Source of the DNA: Patagioenas fasciata
Taxonomy: Eukaryota > Chordata > Aves > Columbiformes > Columbidae
NCBI RefSeq assembly: GCF_037038585.1
Contig: NC_092523.1
Coordinates: 26,665,501-26,729,500, forward strand
Reading direction: 5' to 3'
DNA length: 64,000 nucleotides
In this document: positions 46,291-60,504 of the stretch, in pieces
Layout: each line of letters opens with the position of its first letter
How positions within the stretch are numbered: position 1 is the first letter of the stretch
The notes under the pieces: model-generated
What the model was told of the DNA's origin: nothing
What the model saw: the letters and a program-made list of their open reading frames with translations, nothing else
Database searches by the model: none
Program-made: the position numbers and the translations under genes

Positions 46291-47847
46291 ATTATTTAGG
46301 ATATTAACTCCTCGCTTCCTCTGACAAGTAAAAGTAATTGTTCCTAAGATATCTGTAATCATGGATTATACTTTCCTTTGAAGCGCTAGTTACAGGGTAT
46401 TCTCAGAGACAAAATGTTGAAAGAGCTGTGTGGTGTTCAGCTGTTCCAGCAAGGCAAACTCTCTGCTTCTGCAGCTGGCTGAGGACCTCAGCATGAAAGC
46501 AGAGTGAAATCCTACTTCTCATGCTGGTGCAGTGAGAAATAAGGCTCAGATGGCCAAACATTTCCCTGTAATGGTACTTCTCCAAAACCAGTCTTTTAAA
46601 AATCCTGTTCTGCAAAGTGTTTATATTATTTTGATTTCTGAACAACTTTTAACCCTTGAATCTGGGGAATAACTCCAGTGAAAGATGAGAAGAAAATGAA
46701 TGTGTCCGTATCCATCCACTTGAGAGAGAGCAGGCATCAGCACATGCCGTTTCCCTAGTGACATCTTACAGAAGAAACCTTTTTTGACTTGCTCTTCAAA
46801 GTGTATAAGAAAGGTAAAACTTGGCAAACAAGACATGACCTAGAACATAGCAGGATGATTTTTTTCCACTGCTACTTGCTTCCTGACAGCTTGGAAAAAA
46901 AGATCAGTCTTCGCACTCAGGGCCTCTCTGGATTTTCTTCCATGTCTCTGTTCCACTTCCTTGTTCTAATAAAAATACTAAACTAGGATCTTCTCTCCTT
47001 GATGTAGTCTGGGATTTATGTAAAGTTATTAGACACTTACAGGTCAAAATGCTTTTACAAAAATTTTGCACTTGATTTTATAGATTTTTAAAATTTCCTG
47101 TGTCACACTCCAGAAACAAAGTAGTAAAAGGTATTTCTTATCACAGCAGGGTCCAGTACAAGAACAGACATTCTAGCTATATGATGAGTTTCATGCACAT
47201 AAAATAATTTAGTAAAATAATTTAGTAAAATAATCCACAGGTCAATGATAAAGAGGTTTTAAAACAAGATATGATAAATCTTTTTGTTAATAGTTTTCAA
47301 AATATTCGAAAATCTCAGAAGCATTCTTTTCTGAAAGGAAACACATACTCTTTTTTTTTAATGTCTTTAGGAATAAAGATTGAAAATTTGGCGTATAATA
47401 GAAGGTTAGTTTCAATCTTGGTTCTTGTGTAAGAAATTACTCATTTTCATGAGTATTCAAATCACTAACTAAAAGAGATGGGAAAAAGATTATGTAAATA
47501 AAAGCAGCAGGAATTTTGGATAAGTGATGATTTTACAAGCCTAGTTAAGCATGGTAGGACAGTTATACAGTCCAGTCAAGTATGGCTGATTGATTTTTAT
47601 CTGCAAATTGTTATCGACTGTGAATGCTTGGCTGCAGGTTGTTGTTAAAATCAAGAGCACTGTGCATTCTATTTAGAGAACAGTGGTTGCATAATAAATC
47701 TGTTTTCCCATGAAAAGCATACAATTAGTATTAATGACTTCATCACAAAGAGCAATAGCATGCTAAAAAGTTGCCAGAGATGCTGGCTTGAAAAACACCA
47801 TCAGAACAAAGATTGCGGTAATATACAGAAAGTGCTGGATGCCCTCA
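46291..47847. other. Non-coding host DNA
   Basis: Nothing recognised. A small triplication of TTTAGTAAAATAA lies near 47208-47234. Confidence 0.5.
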
Positions 47848-47975
47848 TGTGCAGGTTTGGGTGGGATAAAGTTGATTTTCACAGGAAACCGGGAGGGGGC
47901 AAAGCCAGGACAGCTGACCCAAACTAACCAAAGGGATATTCGATATCATATTATGTCATACTCCGAAGTCCACAA
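47848..47975 (+). repeat. ERVL-type solo LTR fragment
   Basis: TTTGGGTGGGATAAAGTTGA and then AGGACAGCTGACCCAAACTA, CCAAAGGGATATTCGATATC and TTATGTCATACTC follow the U3 region of avian ERVL LTRs as recalled, including a decayed CRE. The middle and the 3' part are deleted. Confidence 0.65.
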
Positions 47976-49499
47976 AGTCTACCTGAAAAGTCTCATTTCT
48001 GTAGCAGTGCCAAGCAGGTAGTAGTGATATTTAAGCACGAGTTATAATGAATTAACAAGTAGGATATCTTGAGATTCATTAGAGGACATTGTGTGAGAAT
48101 CTACAGAAAAGTCTATGATACAACATTATATGAAATGGGATCTAGAGATCTCCCAATAATGCTTATCTAAATATTTAACATATGCATAATTAATTAGCTC
48201 AAAAAGTACCTAATAGATAAAATCTAGGAGATGACAACCAGTAAGAGAACAATATCTATGAGGAACTAATTAAAAGTATAACGGGGATGCTGTGGTTCAG
48301 ATTTTCTACATTTCAGCCACTGGCCAGATGGGCCCATATTTGGTCACCAACATGTTGTAGCAATGTGTGCTGGATATGTACTACATTAATCTGAGCAGAC
48401 ACTGACGTTTAACAGAATAAATGATGATGAGTGCTCAAAACCAGATTGATGCTAATTTCTAGAAAATGTGGAAGGAGGAAGAAATTCTGGAGAAAACAGT
48501 GAGCATCTCTTCTTGAGGACACTGAGAGTACCTTATGGGACAAATGCTGGAAAGAACAGCTGGCTGCATGGCTGAAGGCTTTGGGCTTCTGGAAGAGCAT
48601 CCTTGCACAGCAGGAGTGAGTTTTTTAGGATAGGGGTGCCAGTCTCTGCTTTATTCTGTAGACAAATTCATCCACTCAAGCAAGAAGTTATTTTTGGCAC
48701 CTTTTCCTTGAAAACTCCTTGCTGACATTCTGCAAACAATTCTTCTGCCAATGATGGGTGGAGATGTAGACAAAGGTGAGAGGGAAATGAGGAATTTGAC
48801 CTATGCAAAAAGCACCATTAAAGTCAGTACACTACTGATCAGAGCCATCTCACAGTCATAATACGGCTGTCATGGACTATACCCTTACAATCCCTTTCCC
48901 TGCCTGACACAATGACTTTTTCTCACAGATAACATGCAAGGTTCTCACTACCAGTGTGGTCTTCAGAAGATGTGACTGCAGAAGTCCTTGAGTAAAATCA
49001 AAGAAAATGGACCACAATATCTACAGTGCGAACAATTAGAAAGCTTAATCCTAGTGTGAATTCTCTGGAACAATTAGACAATTTTTGTATTCCAGTGAGG
49101 CAATTTCTTGCTTAAATACAAGGAATCTGACAGAGATGCATTTTAAGCTAGGTCATGCCTTCTCTTTTCTGCCAAATATAATTAAAAATGTGTTGAAATC
49201 ATGCAAGCTGCACTATTCATTAAGCATTTCCAGATGTAATACCATGAGAAATGCTGTTGCTTTTCTGACATTGGCAGCTGACATTACCATGACAAAAAAG
49301 ATGCTGAGTGAAGAGAGTGCCTGCACATTGGAAAGTAAAAACATGACTAGGGTTGAGAAGAGCAATTCCCTGAAGTAAACTTCACCTGTTATGCAACTTC
49401 CTGAAATTCTCCTTTAGTTAAACACATTCTTAGTGAAAATCTAATGAATAAAGTCTAGACATGACTAGAAACATAAACCAAAAATATTTGGTTTGTGTT

Positions 49500-49562
49500 T
49501 TGTTGTTGTTGTTGTTTGGTTTGGTTTGGTTTGGTTTGGTTTGGTTTGGTTTGGTTTGGTTT
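49500..49562. repeat. (GTT)n then (TTTGG)n microsatellite
   Basis: Several GTT units, then about ten TTTGG units, seen directly. Confidence 0.95.
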
Positions 49563-52500
49563 TCCCTTCTGTAGTAATTCTGCAAGTTTTGATTTCTGTT
49601 CTTTTTTAGAACTAATCCACAATTCTGAAGTTTGAAGTCCTTTATGAAACTTTCCTTTCCTTTGTGAAATAGGTTCAAGCATCATTTTAAATTAGAAGAT
49701 TTTATTTAAAACATAAGGGATCATCAGGAGCAACATAAATTCAAGACCAAGGAGAATTCTTCCTGAAAGTTGCAGGTTTTTGATAGGATAAGAGCAAGAA
49801 GGTACTTAAACACATACTTTACACCAGATGAAGATGAATCACACATATTATTCACATTCAGTCCAAATTTTTTGTTTCCTGCTCTCCTGTTTCAGCAAAA
49901 TATTCTATTTTGAAAATTGCCTTCTAGATTTGTGCTTTTTTTCTAGCCAGTAATATATTTTTTCTTAAGCCAAACATTATTCCAAACCATTCTTATTGGT
50001 AGGCTGTCAAGTCTCACTTTGAATATCCCTTTGAGCTTCTCAGAAAGTACATTTAATGGACTTGCCATTCATGATAGTCTATCTACTGTAATATGACTCC
50101 TGATTATCCTTTTTTCTGCTTCTTTTCCTTCAAGGACAAGAATCCTGGTCATTAGTTTAATGATGACAGGAACACTTTTCATGCATTCTTTTTTTCAGCT
50201 CAAGTAATGTAATACATATCAGACATCTTGGCAGACAGTGCTTCCTGTTTACTCAAAACTCCCTCACTAAAAGTTATTTTTTATGAAGTCTATAATTGTT
50301 TTTATGTGTCACAACCTACTAAGTTGCTTGTGATTTTGAACAGTCGCTTATCTCTATCCATTGTGATTCTTGGCTGGTGGCCTGGCAGAAATATCTAGAT
50401 TTGGAAAGGTCAAACACAAATTTAGTACCAAAGTGTTGATAAGCTGCAGGTGGGACTGCAAGCTTTCCAAATCACATGAAGTAACAGGAGAACTTTCCTA
50501 AAAGATAACAACTGAAATAATAAATATGAATATGTCTGTGACATGTAAGTAGCAGAAAGGAAAAAACCCTATAATTTATGCTGTGTCTGTAAATTATTAT
50601 ATAAATCAGAATTTTTTAAAAAGCTATACTAGCGACAGTGAAATATTACCAGATCATGCACCATATTACAGGTTCTGTTCAGTGAACATCTTGACCCCTC
50701 ATTTTGTGCTGTGTATGTGTATGTATATATATTGGATCAGAAATTTACATGTCAACTCTTCATGTTTGGACATATTTTTGTAATCAGAATGGTGAAAACT
50801 AAATATTCCACACACTTCTTAAAGTCCATAGCTAACTCAGCACTTTGCAGTCACATAGGAAGAAAAAAAACCTGGCAAAGGTAAAAAGAATCATAGTTGC
50901 AGGAAAGTCGAAAGGTTAAAGAACAAACATACTAACGGGAGCAGGAGGTAGATAGGCAGCGAGCTTCATAAGCCAAATTGGCCTTGGAAAATGATAGTGG
51001 AAAATAAACAGGGCAGCCCAGTATCAGACCCCTGTTCCCAGCTGAGCACTGGGAACCAAGTGAAGCTCTGCCCTCACGTAGTGGTTGCACTGCCAGGACC
51101 TCAGGCACTTTATTCAGGGCAATCTTTTGCATCTGTGCATAATGGAAATGCACAAATAAAATTGTCTGCATCAGACCATAGCAGAAAACCAAACAGAAGT
51201 ACTGAAGGTCAGTTATGGGCCATTCAGGAATGCGAAAGAAATTTGGAAAGAAAAAAAAAAAAACCCACAAGAAAACAAAAGAAACAAACAAGGAAGAACC
51301 CCACATCAACATTTTTTTCCCAGGTCAAATGAGCATTTTAGATTCTTTCCAGTTTGATCTTGCTCTTTACTGTTTTTTTTTTTCGAATGGGTAGAAATAT
51401 TTAGTTTAATTCAGAGCTTAGCAGTCTGAAATACCAGGTAGTCAGGACCTGAGAGTGTTACTGCTATGTGGATTCAGAAGAAATGTATTTAAGAGTAAAA
51501 GAGTACAGATTATCGATAGATGTGGGTTTTGTATATATATATGATCACGACCTGCAAATTTTTGCCATGGATTAAATAGAACATGTCAACTTTTTACATT
51601 CCACCTTTTATTGTTATTCTGCAGGCTTCAGAAACTCTGTACTTTCTCATTATTTTTCCTTTATATTGGATCTGAAAACTAATGCAAATCTAGAAAAATA
51701 CTAAACACATTTCTAATTTGATACTCATTAAAATCCATTTTGGTAAAAATGATAAGTGCATTCACATTAACCCCAAGACCATGCTGAAAGTTCCCTTTCA
51801 GCTGTCCAAGAGGTTGAATTCAGAGTAAACATGTGTAGTAAATAAGGTTGATATTAAAGCCTTCATTTTGAGAAGTTTATTTTAAATATATATGTTTTCT
51901 TGACACATAATAAAAATTGTCACGTAAATATGTATTAATATGTATTTTATGTGATTTTTTTCTGTCAATGTTTGGAGTTTAGATGTCTATTTAAAGCAAA
52001 CTCATTAATGTTATTAAAAAGAGTTCTCGTAATCCTTGAAGTCTGACAATAACTTAGAAGTCCTCTGATATCTATTAATTTTTTGTAATTTCTCTAGTCC
52101 TTACTCTCTTTTCCATGACACTCTGAATGTTGTTTTCATAAATACAGAGTGGAAGTTTGAAGATATTAAATTTCATTCTCGTAAGCACAGCAACAGAAAT
52201 GTCTTCAAAATGCCTTCAAATTGAAAATTGTACAATTTTAACTCAATTGATGGTAAAATATACTGTATGTTATTTGTGTATGTGTTTTAAATTCTATTTC
52301 AGTACCTTTTTCCACAGTTGTGTATTTTAAGTTATTAACTGATTGGACTAGGTCTTAAATTGCTATTAGATTGTATGAAACTTAGGACTGAGTACATTTG
52401 CTGCTGGTTTACTTGAAAAATAACTTTTTCTGAATATCTGCAAAATCCTTCTGACTTAACCTCCACAATTGTACTGTTGTCTCAATTTTTTAATGGAAAT

Positions 52501-53654
52501 TCTTAGCAGGAGTAATTAAAACCTGAACAGAAAATGAGTAAACAAGACACTTAAAAAATGGTGGTGTGAAACTGTTGTCACTATTTTCAAAGCACACCTT
52601 TGTATTTGAGCACTTCCATTTCACCTATCCTTTGGGATACACAGGATCCTTGGCAGCTACTCAGGAACACAGGTGTTTCAGCAACTCCCCATCCTTTGCC
52701 AGACTCTCTCTGCTCGTCTGCCTTTCTGCACGTCACCTGAGTCTTGTTATTCTGGACTATACTGCAGGAAATGTTCAGTCCTTGCCTTTACCGGCACTAA
52801 GATGATGCTGAATTATTTTGAGTGAAGCAGATTGGTGGCAAATGATATGATCAACTCTCGGTAGGCCCTGACACCCTGGTATATTGTCAGTATTTGCTAC
52901 TGCACTCTGGTTTGCCACAGCAAGGACTCAGGTATGGCTAGCATCCTCAGGCACTTGCCATTTGCCACCTCCAGTTGTCTGGCCTCCACCTTATGTACTA
53001 GCAAAAGAAAGGACAGGACCTGAGGGCAAACAATAATCATACTTGAGAGTTTTTCCTTTCCATAACTTATTTTTCTATGTTCTTGTCCTAAGAACATACA
53101 CTACTAACAAGATGCAATTATTTTTTTTTCCTGAGGTATGTAAGAATAAATAGGAAAGTTCCTGTCGAAATTTGAAAATATTGAGGTAAACAGATAGTAA
53201 TATACTTTCACTCAGATGTTATGGTTACTTAAATACATTGTCATGAAAAACCAAACAGTCAGTAGAGTTCTTTGAAAGGGTCAGTGCAAACTGGTTTTTG
53301 GCAAGGACTGTATGCTGTTCAAGGCTTCATTAAAACTTCATTTATGAATTACCTCGGGAGAAAGAAGGGGATGCTCTTTATCCAATAAAATGAGGCAGAA
53401 GTCTCAGAAGACTGGGGGATCCATTCTAGGTTGGTAGTTTGAGGCATCATTTTCCACTGCCTCTGTCTCACAAGCAGTAGCAGCACCTGGGAAGGAAATG
53501 CATTAATCAGAAACAAAACTTTTTCTGTGTGCCTCTTAAGAGTTTAATTCTAATCTGGAACATTATTTTAAATGTGAAAAGCAAGCCTTGGTTTTCCCCA
53601 TGTTTTAAAGTGTGTTTCAATAAGTGTAGCACACTAGCTCACTATTGTCCTCTC

Positions 53655-53671
53655 TGCCAATAGGTGGCACT
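53655..53671 (+). promoter_or_regulatory. Possible CTCF-like motif
   Basis: TGCCAATAGGTGGCACT resembles the CTCF core (CCA-N-NAGGTGGCA). It is a single match by eye in a non-coding region, so weak. Confidence 0.25.
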
Positions 53672-54574
53672 AGAAATTTTCACATAAGAATCTATTGAAT
53701 TTAGCCTTCAGTTTTTTAGTCATCTAAATAATCCTGTATAAATATTTCCTGATATAAAATATCTTGGAAATACTACCAGTGGTATCCTTCAGTTGTGTAC
53801 AAAGTGTCATTCCACTGTTTTGAGCGAAGTTGCTAAAGAAATGTAATGATAATCTATGTTACTCTTCATATTATTGACATTGGGAGACATTTTTCACTTT
53901 CTGTTTTCTAAATTGTTTATTTTCTGTCGCTGCTCTGTGATCTAATTTGTCAGAGTAATTTTCTGAGCTCTTTTGGATGTTTATCAGAACATGAAAAACA
54001 CTGCAATTTAACTATTTTATGCACACTTTCCACAATTTTTGCCAACCTTATTCAATGAAAGAAGGAAATTAAAGACATTTGTACCCTGGTAGATGAGATT
54101 TCTCCTCAGTGCAGCACCACAGTAGCATGACACTCTTGCTAGATTCCCTTCATGTTGAATAGGATCTGATGGTTAAATGTTTTTCAAGAGGAGGATGTAT
54201 TTGTGAACAACCTCTTTGGCTCATTCCCGAAACCGCTGTGGTATGGCAACCTCCGGAGCATAATGCAAACAAGCTTCTGCTGGTTCCAGTGGGAGGTGGG
54301 CATCACTGAGTGCGTCTGAGAGGGCTGCAGCTCTAGCAGGAATACTGTTAGAAGGTCAATAGCTTTATGCACATAAATTTAAATAAAATATAACTACCCT
54401 TTTAGTGCCTCCTCTTCTGACCTTACTGATGATCAACATATTTTTCTGGACTGAGGTTACAACTGTTCTTTTGGCATCTAAGCAGAATCTTGTTAGATGC
54501 AGTATTAATAAAAAGGTGCACTTTAGTGAAATGTGACTGTGGGAGCCAAACTGAAATTTGAAACTGAATAAGTA

Positions 54575-55169
54575 AGAGAGAGGAGAGGAGAGGGAGAGGA
54601 GAGGGAGAGGAGAGGGAGAGGAGAGGGAGAGGAGAGGAGAGGGAGAGGAGAGGGAGGGGAGGGGAGGGGAGGGGAGGGGAGGGGAGGGGAGGGGAGGGGA
54701 GGGGAGGGGAGGGGAGGGAAGGGAAGGGAAGGGAAGGGAAGGGAAGGGAAGGGAAGGGAAGGGAAGGGAAGGGAAGGGAAGGGAAGGGAAGGGAAGGGAA
54801 GGGAAGGGAAGGGAAGGGAAGGGAAGGGAAGGGAAGGGAAGGGAAGGGAAGGGAAGGGAAGGGAAGGGAAGGGAAGGGAAGGGAAGGGAAGGGAAGGGAA
54901 GGGAAAGGAAAGGAAAGGAAAGGAAAGGAAAGGAAAGGAAAGGAAAGGAAAGGAAAGGAAAGGAAAGGAAAGGAAAGGAAAGGAAAGGAAAGGAAAGGAA
55001 AGGAAAGGAAAGGAAAGGAAAGGAAAGAAAAGAAAAGAAAAGAAAAGAAAAGAAAAGAAAAGAAAAGAAAAGAAAAGAAAAGAAAAGAAAAGAAAAGAAA
55101 AGAAAAGAAAAGAAAAGAAAAGAAAAGAAAAGAAAAGAAAAGAAAAGAAAAGAAAAGAAAGAAAAGAAG
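54575..55169. repeat. 595-bp homopurine pentanucleotide satellite
   Basis: The + strand is essentially all G and A. Blocks change in order: GAGAG/GGGAGAG mix (54575-54650), GGGGA (about 54650-54717), GGGAA (about 54717-54903), GGAAA (about 54903-55024), GAAAA (about 55024-55160). The 288-codon minus frame across it is a Phe/Leu/Ser/Pro repeat artefact. Confidence 0.98.
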
Positions 55170-58100
55170 TCTAATAAAAATGGAAAATGTGGAAAAAAGA
55201 GTGTAGGGGAATAGCAGTAAATGCAGGAAGAAAAGGCAATGCAAAGAAGTATTGAAAGAAAAAGGAAGAAAACAATGTAGTAATGTCAATTTTTCAAATA
55301 GACCTCCACAAATAAATATTTTTTCTTGAAGGATACATTTTGCAGCATCTGTTGAACAGCATGTTAACAGATATTCTTACACAGAACCAGTTCCCTCTGC
55401 ACTTTGTAAACTGCACCCCTTCTGTGAGTAAAGAAACAAAGGCAAACATTGCCAGAGCACTTGAGAGGGTGAGCTCTGTCTGAGCCACCTGTCCCCAGCA
55501 CGATCTGACATGGTGCTGGAGCAGGGCTGACTACTGCCAACCAACCCTGCTGTTGAGAAAGTCAGCATCAGTGGGCTTCACCTGGTTCACACTGGGCACA
55601 TCTTCAGGACTTCTGGTTAGCTCAGACAAAACCCAATCAGAACATCGTGCAAAAAATTGCATTCAGCCAGCTATGCTAAGTGTGTCACTTGATTTGAAAC
55701 TATTGCTTCTCAAACCATTCAGTGATGTTCTCCCTCTGGGGCTCTTAAAGAGGGTTGCAAGCCAGCCAGCATCATGGATAATCTTCTACTCCTGGACCAG
55801 GCCAGCACAGAGGCTAAACCTCAAGCTGAAGACCTACCTCCATACCAGCAAACAGCAGAGGGAAGGCACAGGAGAAGCAGTCACTGACTGTGGAGGCTTC
55901 ACTGATAACATTCCTGCTCACAGTAACACCCATCCAACAATGTGGGTTTTTTTAAATTGAAACACCAAGATCAGACCTTCGGTATAATGTGAAAAAGCTC
56001 ACACCATATTTTTCTTGATGGAAAAAATCCTTTTCAGCTCCTGCAGCTGGCAATGAGTCTAGAACTGGGAATCACTGGAGACAAACAGACTGGGTCTGTG
56101 TGGAGGAAAAGGGGGAGATTTCTGGGCAGAATAGAACCTGCAGTAGCCATCCACCAAGCAGGCGGCAGCTGTACTAAATGTCATCATGCTTCTCCAGCAA
56201 GAAACAAGGACCCACCTTCCTTGAGGCCCGAGGTAGCAGACAGGGGTGGGAAATCCTTCTGCACCTGTGCAGTTTGTAATCCAAGCCCAGTCTCATACCC
56301 TGGAGCATCTCATGTCTGAGAAATAGGTGTGGACAAAAGACTGAAGGCATTGGGATCCTCCTGGAACCTTGTCTGAGGTCTCTTTCACTGCATCCAGGGT
56401 GCTTCCCAAGCCATCTATGTTTCTGTTCCTGAGCAAAGAAAGTCTGGACAGCTTTTTTCTGGACAATTTTTCTTAAAGGACCTCTGTCATCAGGTTCATG
56501 GCAAACAGAACTATTTCAGGAAAGACCCATAATAGTGACCTTCTCTAGGAAGAAAGAAAAGCTTTCTGTAAGAAGAGAGTGCCATCACTGTCTTAGAAAA
56601 ACTTTCGCTCAGCTTTACCTAGGTAACGGATTTAAACTGACACATATGTATGTAAAATCACACACAACTATGTTGGAACAGGACAAGAAAACAAATATCG
56701 TGTGTCAGGCATTGCACATGTTTAACGCATTAACAAGATATGCTTATATACTATTGTGTTAAGCACAATATAGGAAATTATATGAACAAAATCAGAACAC
56801 AGTTAAGCACATAAACTCAGTATTTATTAGCAGAGTTTGATGACAGAAATAGTTTACACGCTTCCTTGTGGGATTTTAATGCAATTTACATTGATGTCTG
56901 ACAAATGATTGCTGAAAATGTTTATATGACATTCAATATATGTTGCAAAGTTTTATAACAGACTTTGCAATAGCTGTGATATTAAATTTGCATCACCAGT
57001 CTTTTTTCAAATCAAATAACAACATTTTTGAAGCACTAAAATGATTACCAGGAAGAAACATTAAAAAAATTCCAATTCATTTTGCATTTTCAAAGACCTC
57101 TGCTATTTTCTGAAGTCTCCATTTATCTCAGAATTTTGAGCTTGCTATGTTGTCAAAGCTTTCACTTTTGATTAACATCTGTCTTCTTGAATATTAATTT
57201 GTGTCGGAAAGAACATTTGCTTAAAATTGTTTTGCAAAGTTGTATTGAATGCCCTTTTAAGATGCTCTGATACTGAAAACTTCTTATATTATTGACATTG
57301 CTGTTTTCTTTTGTGTTTAAAGTTTTTGGTCACTATTTTTGAGGTACAACAAAAAAGATCTGGCTGTTGTTAGACGTTAGTATTGCTAATATACATTGTC
57401 TTTATTCTTATTGTTGCTGCTTTTCACTTGTTACTTAAATGAATCCATTAGTAAAACACATTTCTGCCATTACAGGCACTACAGAGGACTTTGGAATTTC
57501 TTGTCATGCCTTTCAGTATTGCCTTTTAGCAGCTTGATTACATATAGCAAGGCCTGGGATGCTACTGCCTTTGTGCATTTTCTAAGCAAGTTTTTCCATG
57601 CCAGCAAGGTACAATGTACCTGTGTGAACAGAAGTTGTGGAGCAGGCAGCTTTTGCTGACCCAGTCCATCTGTTCTCTTCTGTTCTTCGTGGTTGGAACT
57701 CTGTTTCTTTTTCATCCTAGACTTTGACCAGGGTTTTATCTTCAAACCATACTTTAAAACTCTTCTTATTGGGACTCTTTACTTAATTGATTCAGATTTT
57801 TATTTATCATAATAGTTTGATTAAGAAATGTATCTGCATCGTACTAGTGAGTGGAATTACTAGTTTTTAGTATAAAACGTATAAACTACTTGACCGAGGA
57901 TTATTCACTGCCATTATGATTTTGGTCTTGGATTTTTATGACAGAAAATGCTGAAATTACTGCTTTTGCATGAAATGACCTCCTGCTTTTATTCTAAGCC
58001 CTGAAGTTCTTAACAGAAAATTTATTCAGAGGCTGGTTGTTTTTTTTTTTGTTTGTTTGTTTGTTTTATTTTATTTATTTGTTTGTTTGTTTGTTTGTTT

Positions 58101-59329
58101 GTTTGTTTGTTTTCCCAGTAGCTTTGCATGTGTAGTGCCTATCTGCTGGCTAAGCTAGCAATCATTAGGAGTTGCAGGCTAAGCCTGGGGAATCACATAC
58201 CATGTACATTTTGTCGTAACAGTGTCTTTTCCTTAACCTACAGAATATGAGGTTATCAAAAATAAAATCTTTCTAAAGGAGAATTAGAAAGATGGAAACA
58301 ATTGATCATCAAACACAGCTTTCTTCTCAGGTTTCTCTTTTTTCCTCACCCATGCAGTGACAGCAGTGTTGAATACTGATTTCACAGACAAACTGCTTTT
58401 CACAGGGAAAAACTGAGAAACTTATTTAAGGTCACCAGTCTCTAATTTTATGAATTGCTGAGAGCCTCATGAGAGATGTTGAAGCCTGTTCCTAGTGCAC
58501 CAAAGGAAAAAAAGCCTTACATCTCCTCAGAAACATATGCATTATGGATTTGTGACTTATCTGTGTTAAAGTCAATATTCAAAGCATATGGTTAATGTAC
58601 AAAAATTACAGAGGGAGAAGATAGTTTTGTGGCTATGACAAGAATTGTTCTCAGAAGCAACTTTTCTTTTTTATGAACCATCTTAAATTTCCTTTATGCT
58701 TGTGGTTAAACTTTTAGGAGTCAAAGTTACCCTGCCTGAGAATATGGATTTGATTGTTATTATATTATTTTTAGATTTTGGGCACAATTCTTAATGGCTT
58801 TTTTCTGTATCATTTTGTGACACAAGATACACAGAATAGCAAGTTTTTGTGAAAGAAAATAGAAATATAAAGAATTTCCTCAATCATTAAAAGACTTTTT
58901 TTTTTCATTGCTGCGAAGTCTGCCATAGGTGCAGGGTTGTGTCCTGAGGCACATCACATGGGTTCCACCAAGGCAAGGAGACAATGACCCACTTTGGGAA
59001 TCCTACCTGTTGTTTTCCTACTTTCACACCCAGCAACTGCTGTTGAAACGTCCCAGCTGACATAATCTTCTCCATTAAAATACAAACTGAGGAGATGTTT
59101 CTAATATGATCTCCTTACACCCCAAAACTTCATTGAAGTTTGAATGCACAACTAATCATCCTTCATGTGAAAAGCCACTAAACAGAGAAACAGATTTCAT
59201 TTTGCTTCGATGGAATTGCAAAGTAATTTTCCCATGGTCTTTTATGCTGCTTAGATTGAGCTTTTTGTTATAACACTTTATTATATGTCATTAAATTCAT
59301 GAAACATTGATTCGTCTCATGATGCTGAG
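55170..59329. other. Non-coding host DNA
   Basis: No gene or transposon recognised. The part from about 55.36 to 56.5 kb is less AT-rich and has several 75-135-codon frames (for example 55553-55960) without recognisable motifs. It could be a decayed repeat or pseudogene. Confidence 0.45.
58038..58112. repeat. Poly-T / (TTTG)n microsatellite
   Basis: A T run, then TTTG units interrupted by TTTTATTTTATTTATT, then about nine more TTTG units. Confidence 0.95.
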
Positions 59330-60150
59330 TGACTAGGTGATAAAGTAGCAGATGACATTCAACATTGATAAGTATAAAGTAATTCTCTCAAACTATACAT
59401 ATCTAATCAGGGGCTTTCAGTTAACCATTACAACTCTGAAAGAAGATCTTTAGGACATCTTGGATAGGATTACAAAAACATTATATCCATCCTTAGAAGC
59501 TGTAGGAAGACAGTAGTAGAATGCTTTAAGAAAATGCTCGAGAGAAAACCTGAAGTGGTTATACCACTGAATAGCTCTTTAGTATGCCTACAACTTTATA
59601 TCACATTCCTTTCTGAACTCAGGTAAAAAAGATACAGCAGAATTGTAAAAGGTACAGAGACAGGCAGGAAAGATGATCAGAGTTATAGAACAGTCTCACC
59701 TCAAGAAGACTGAAATGGATCAAGCTCCTCAATCTGGAAAAATGAATTATTCAGATATGACAGAAATCTCTCAAATCATGAGTGAAATAGAGGAAATAGA
59801 AAATATTTAATATCATTTTGATCAATATAACTCTAGAGGCATCAATGTCAATATTCATATGGAATGTTAAAATGCAAGCTACATATTTTTCCATACAGTA
59901 CCTAATAACTGACCCTGCCCAAGAATGTGGATGCTAAGAGTCCACATGGTTTCAAAAGGTATACTCTCAGAATTAAAAAAAAAAAAAAAAAAAAAAGCCT
60001 TCAAGGGCAATATAAACCAAAATATATAATCTTTGGCTTAGGAAGCCCTTAACTTCCAAGCTGTTGAATGCTAGAGGTGGTAGAAGTGTACCTGTATACT
60101 TACTCTGTTCCTATACCCTTGCCTCTGCATCTGGCCACTGCCAGGGGAGA
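59330..60150 (+). mobile_element. Ancient CR1/L3-like LINE, sense, 3' half
   Basis: Plus-strand words follow CR1 ORF2 and 3' UTR order: GATAAAGTAGCAGATGACAT, TCAACATTGATAAGTATAAA, AGGAAAGATGATCAGAGTTA, then after a 22-base poly-A (about 59976-59997) TAGGAAGCCCTTAACTTCCA and CATCTGGCCACTGCCAGGGG. High divergence and no open frame indicate an old insertion, unlike the younger CR1 next to it. Confidence 0.65.
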
Positions 60151-60504
60151 TGCAGGTCCACATTGCCAAGTTTAGTGCAATGAGAGGATTTCTTACATTA
60201 GTTCTTCTGTAATATTAATAGGATACCAGAAGAAAAAGCATCAATAGAGGAACAAAGTGGTCTTCAAAGAGGTTTATTACACTGTGTTCCTAGGCTGCAG
60301 TGCATTGTAAAGATGAGTCACAAATGGAGAAACTGATTGGAGATTTCTTGGGTCAGCTCTTTCACTTAGACAGGTAAATCTGTTAAGAGAAAAGGATCAA
60401 TGACAATTTGTTCTGTCTGAGAAGCTGCCCCATGTGGCATGTCAGCCAGTACTTACACCATCGTAGTTCTGTATTCTGACTAGCATGACAGCTGGTGTTT
60501 TACA
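60151..60504. other. Non-coding sequence between two CR1 copies
   Basis: Nothing recognisable. Confidence 0.5.

Larger units (their letters stand above)
47976..54574. other. AT-rich non-coding host DNA
   Basis: No gene recognised. The 126-codon minus frame at 50932-51312 and the 113-codon plus frame at 50991-51332 overlap an A-rich run and show no motif. Confidence 0.5.

Noticed and set aside
54423-55289. 288-codon minus-strand ORF
   Set aside because: It is the translation of the homopurine satellite (repeating Phe/Leu/Ser/Pro); no start context or domain.
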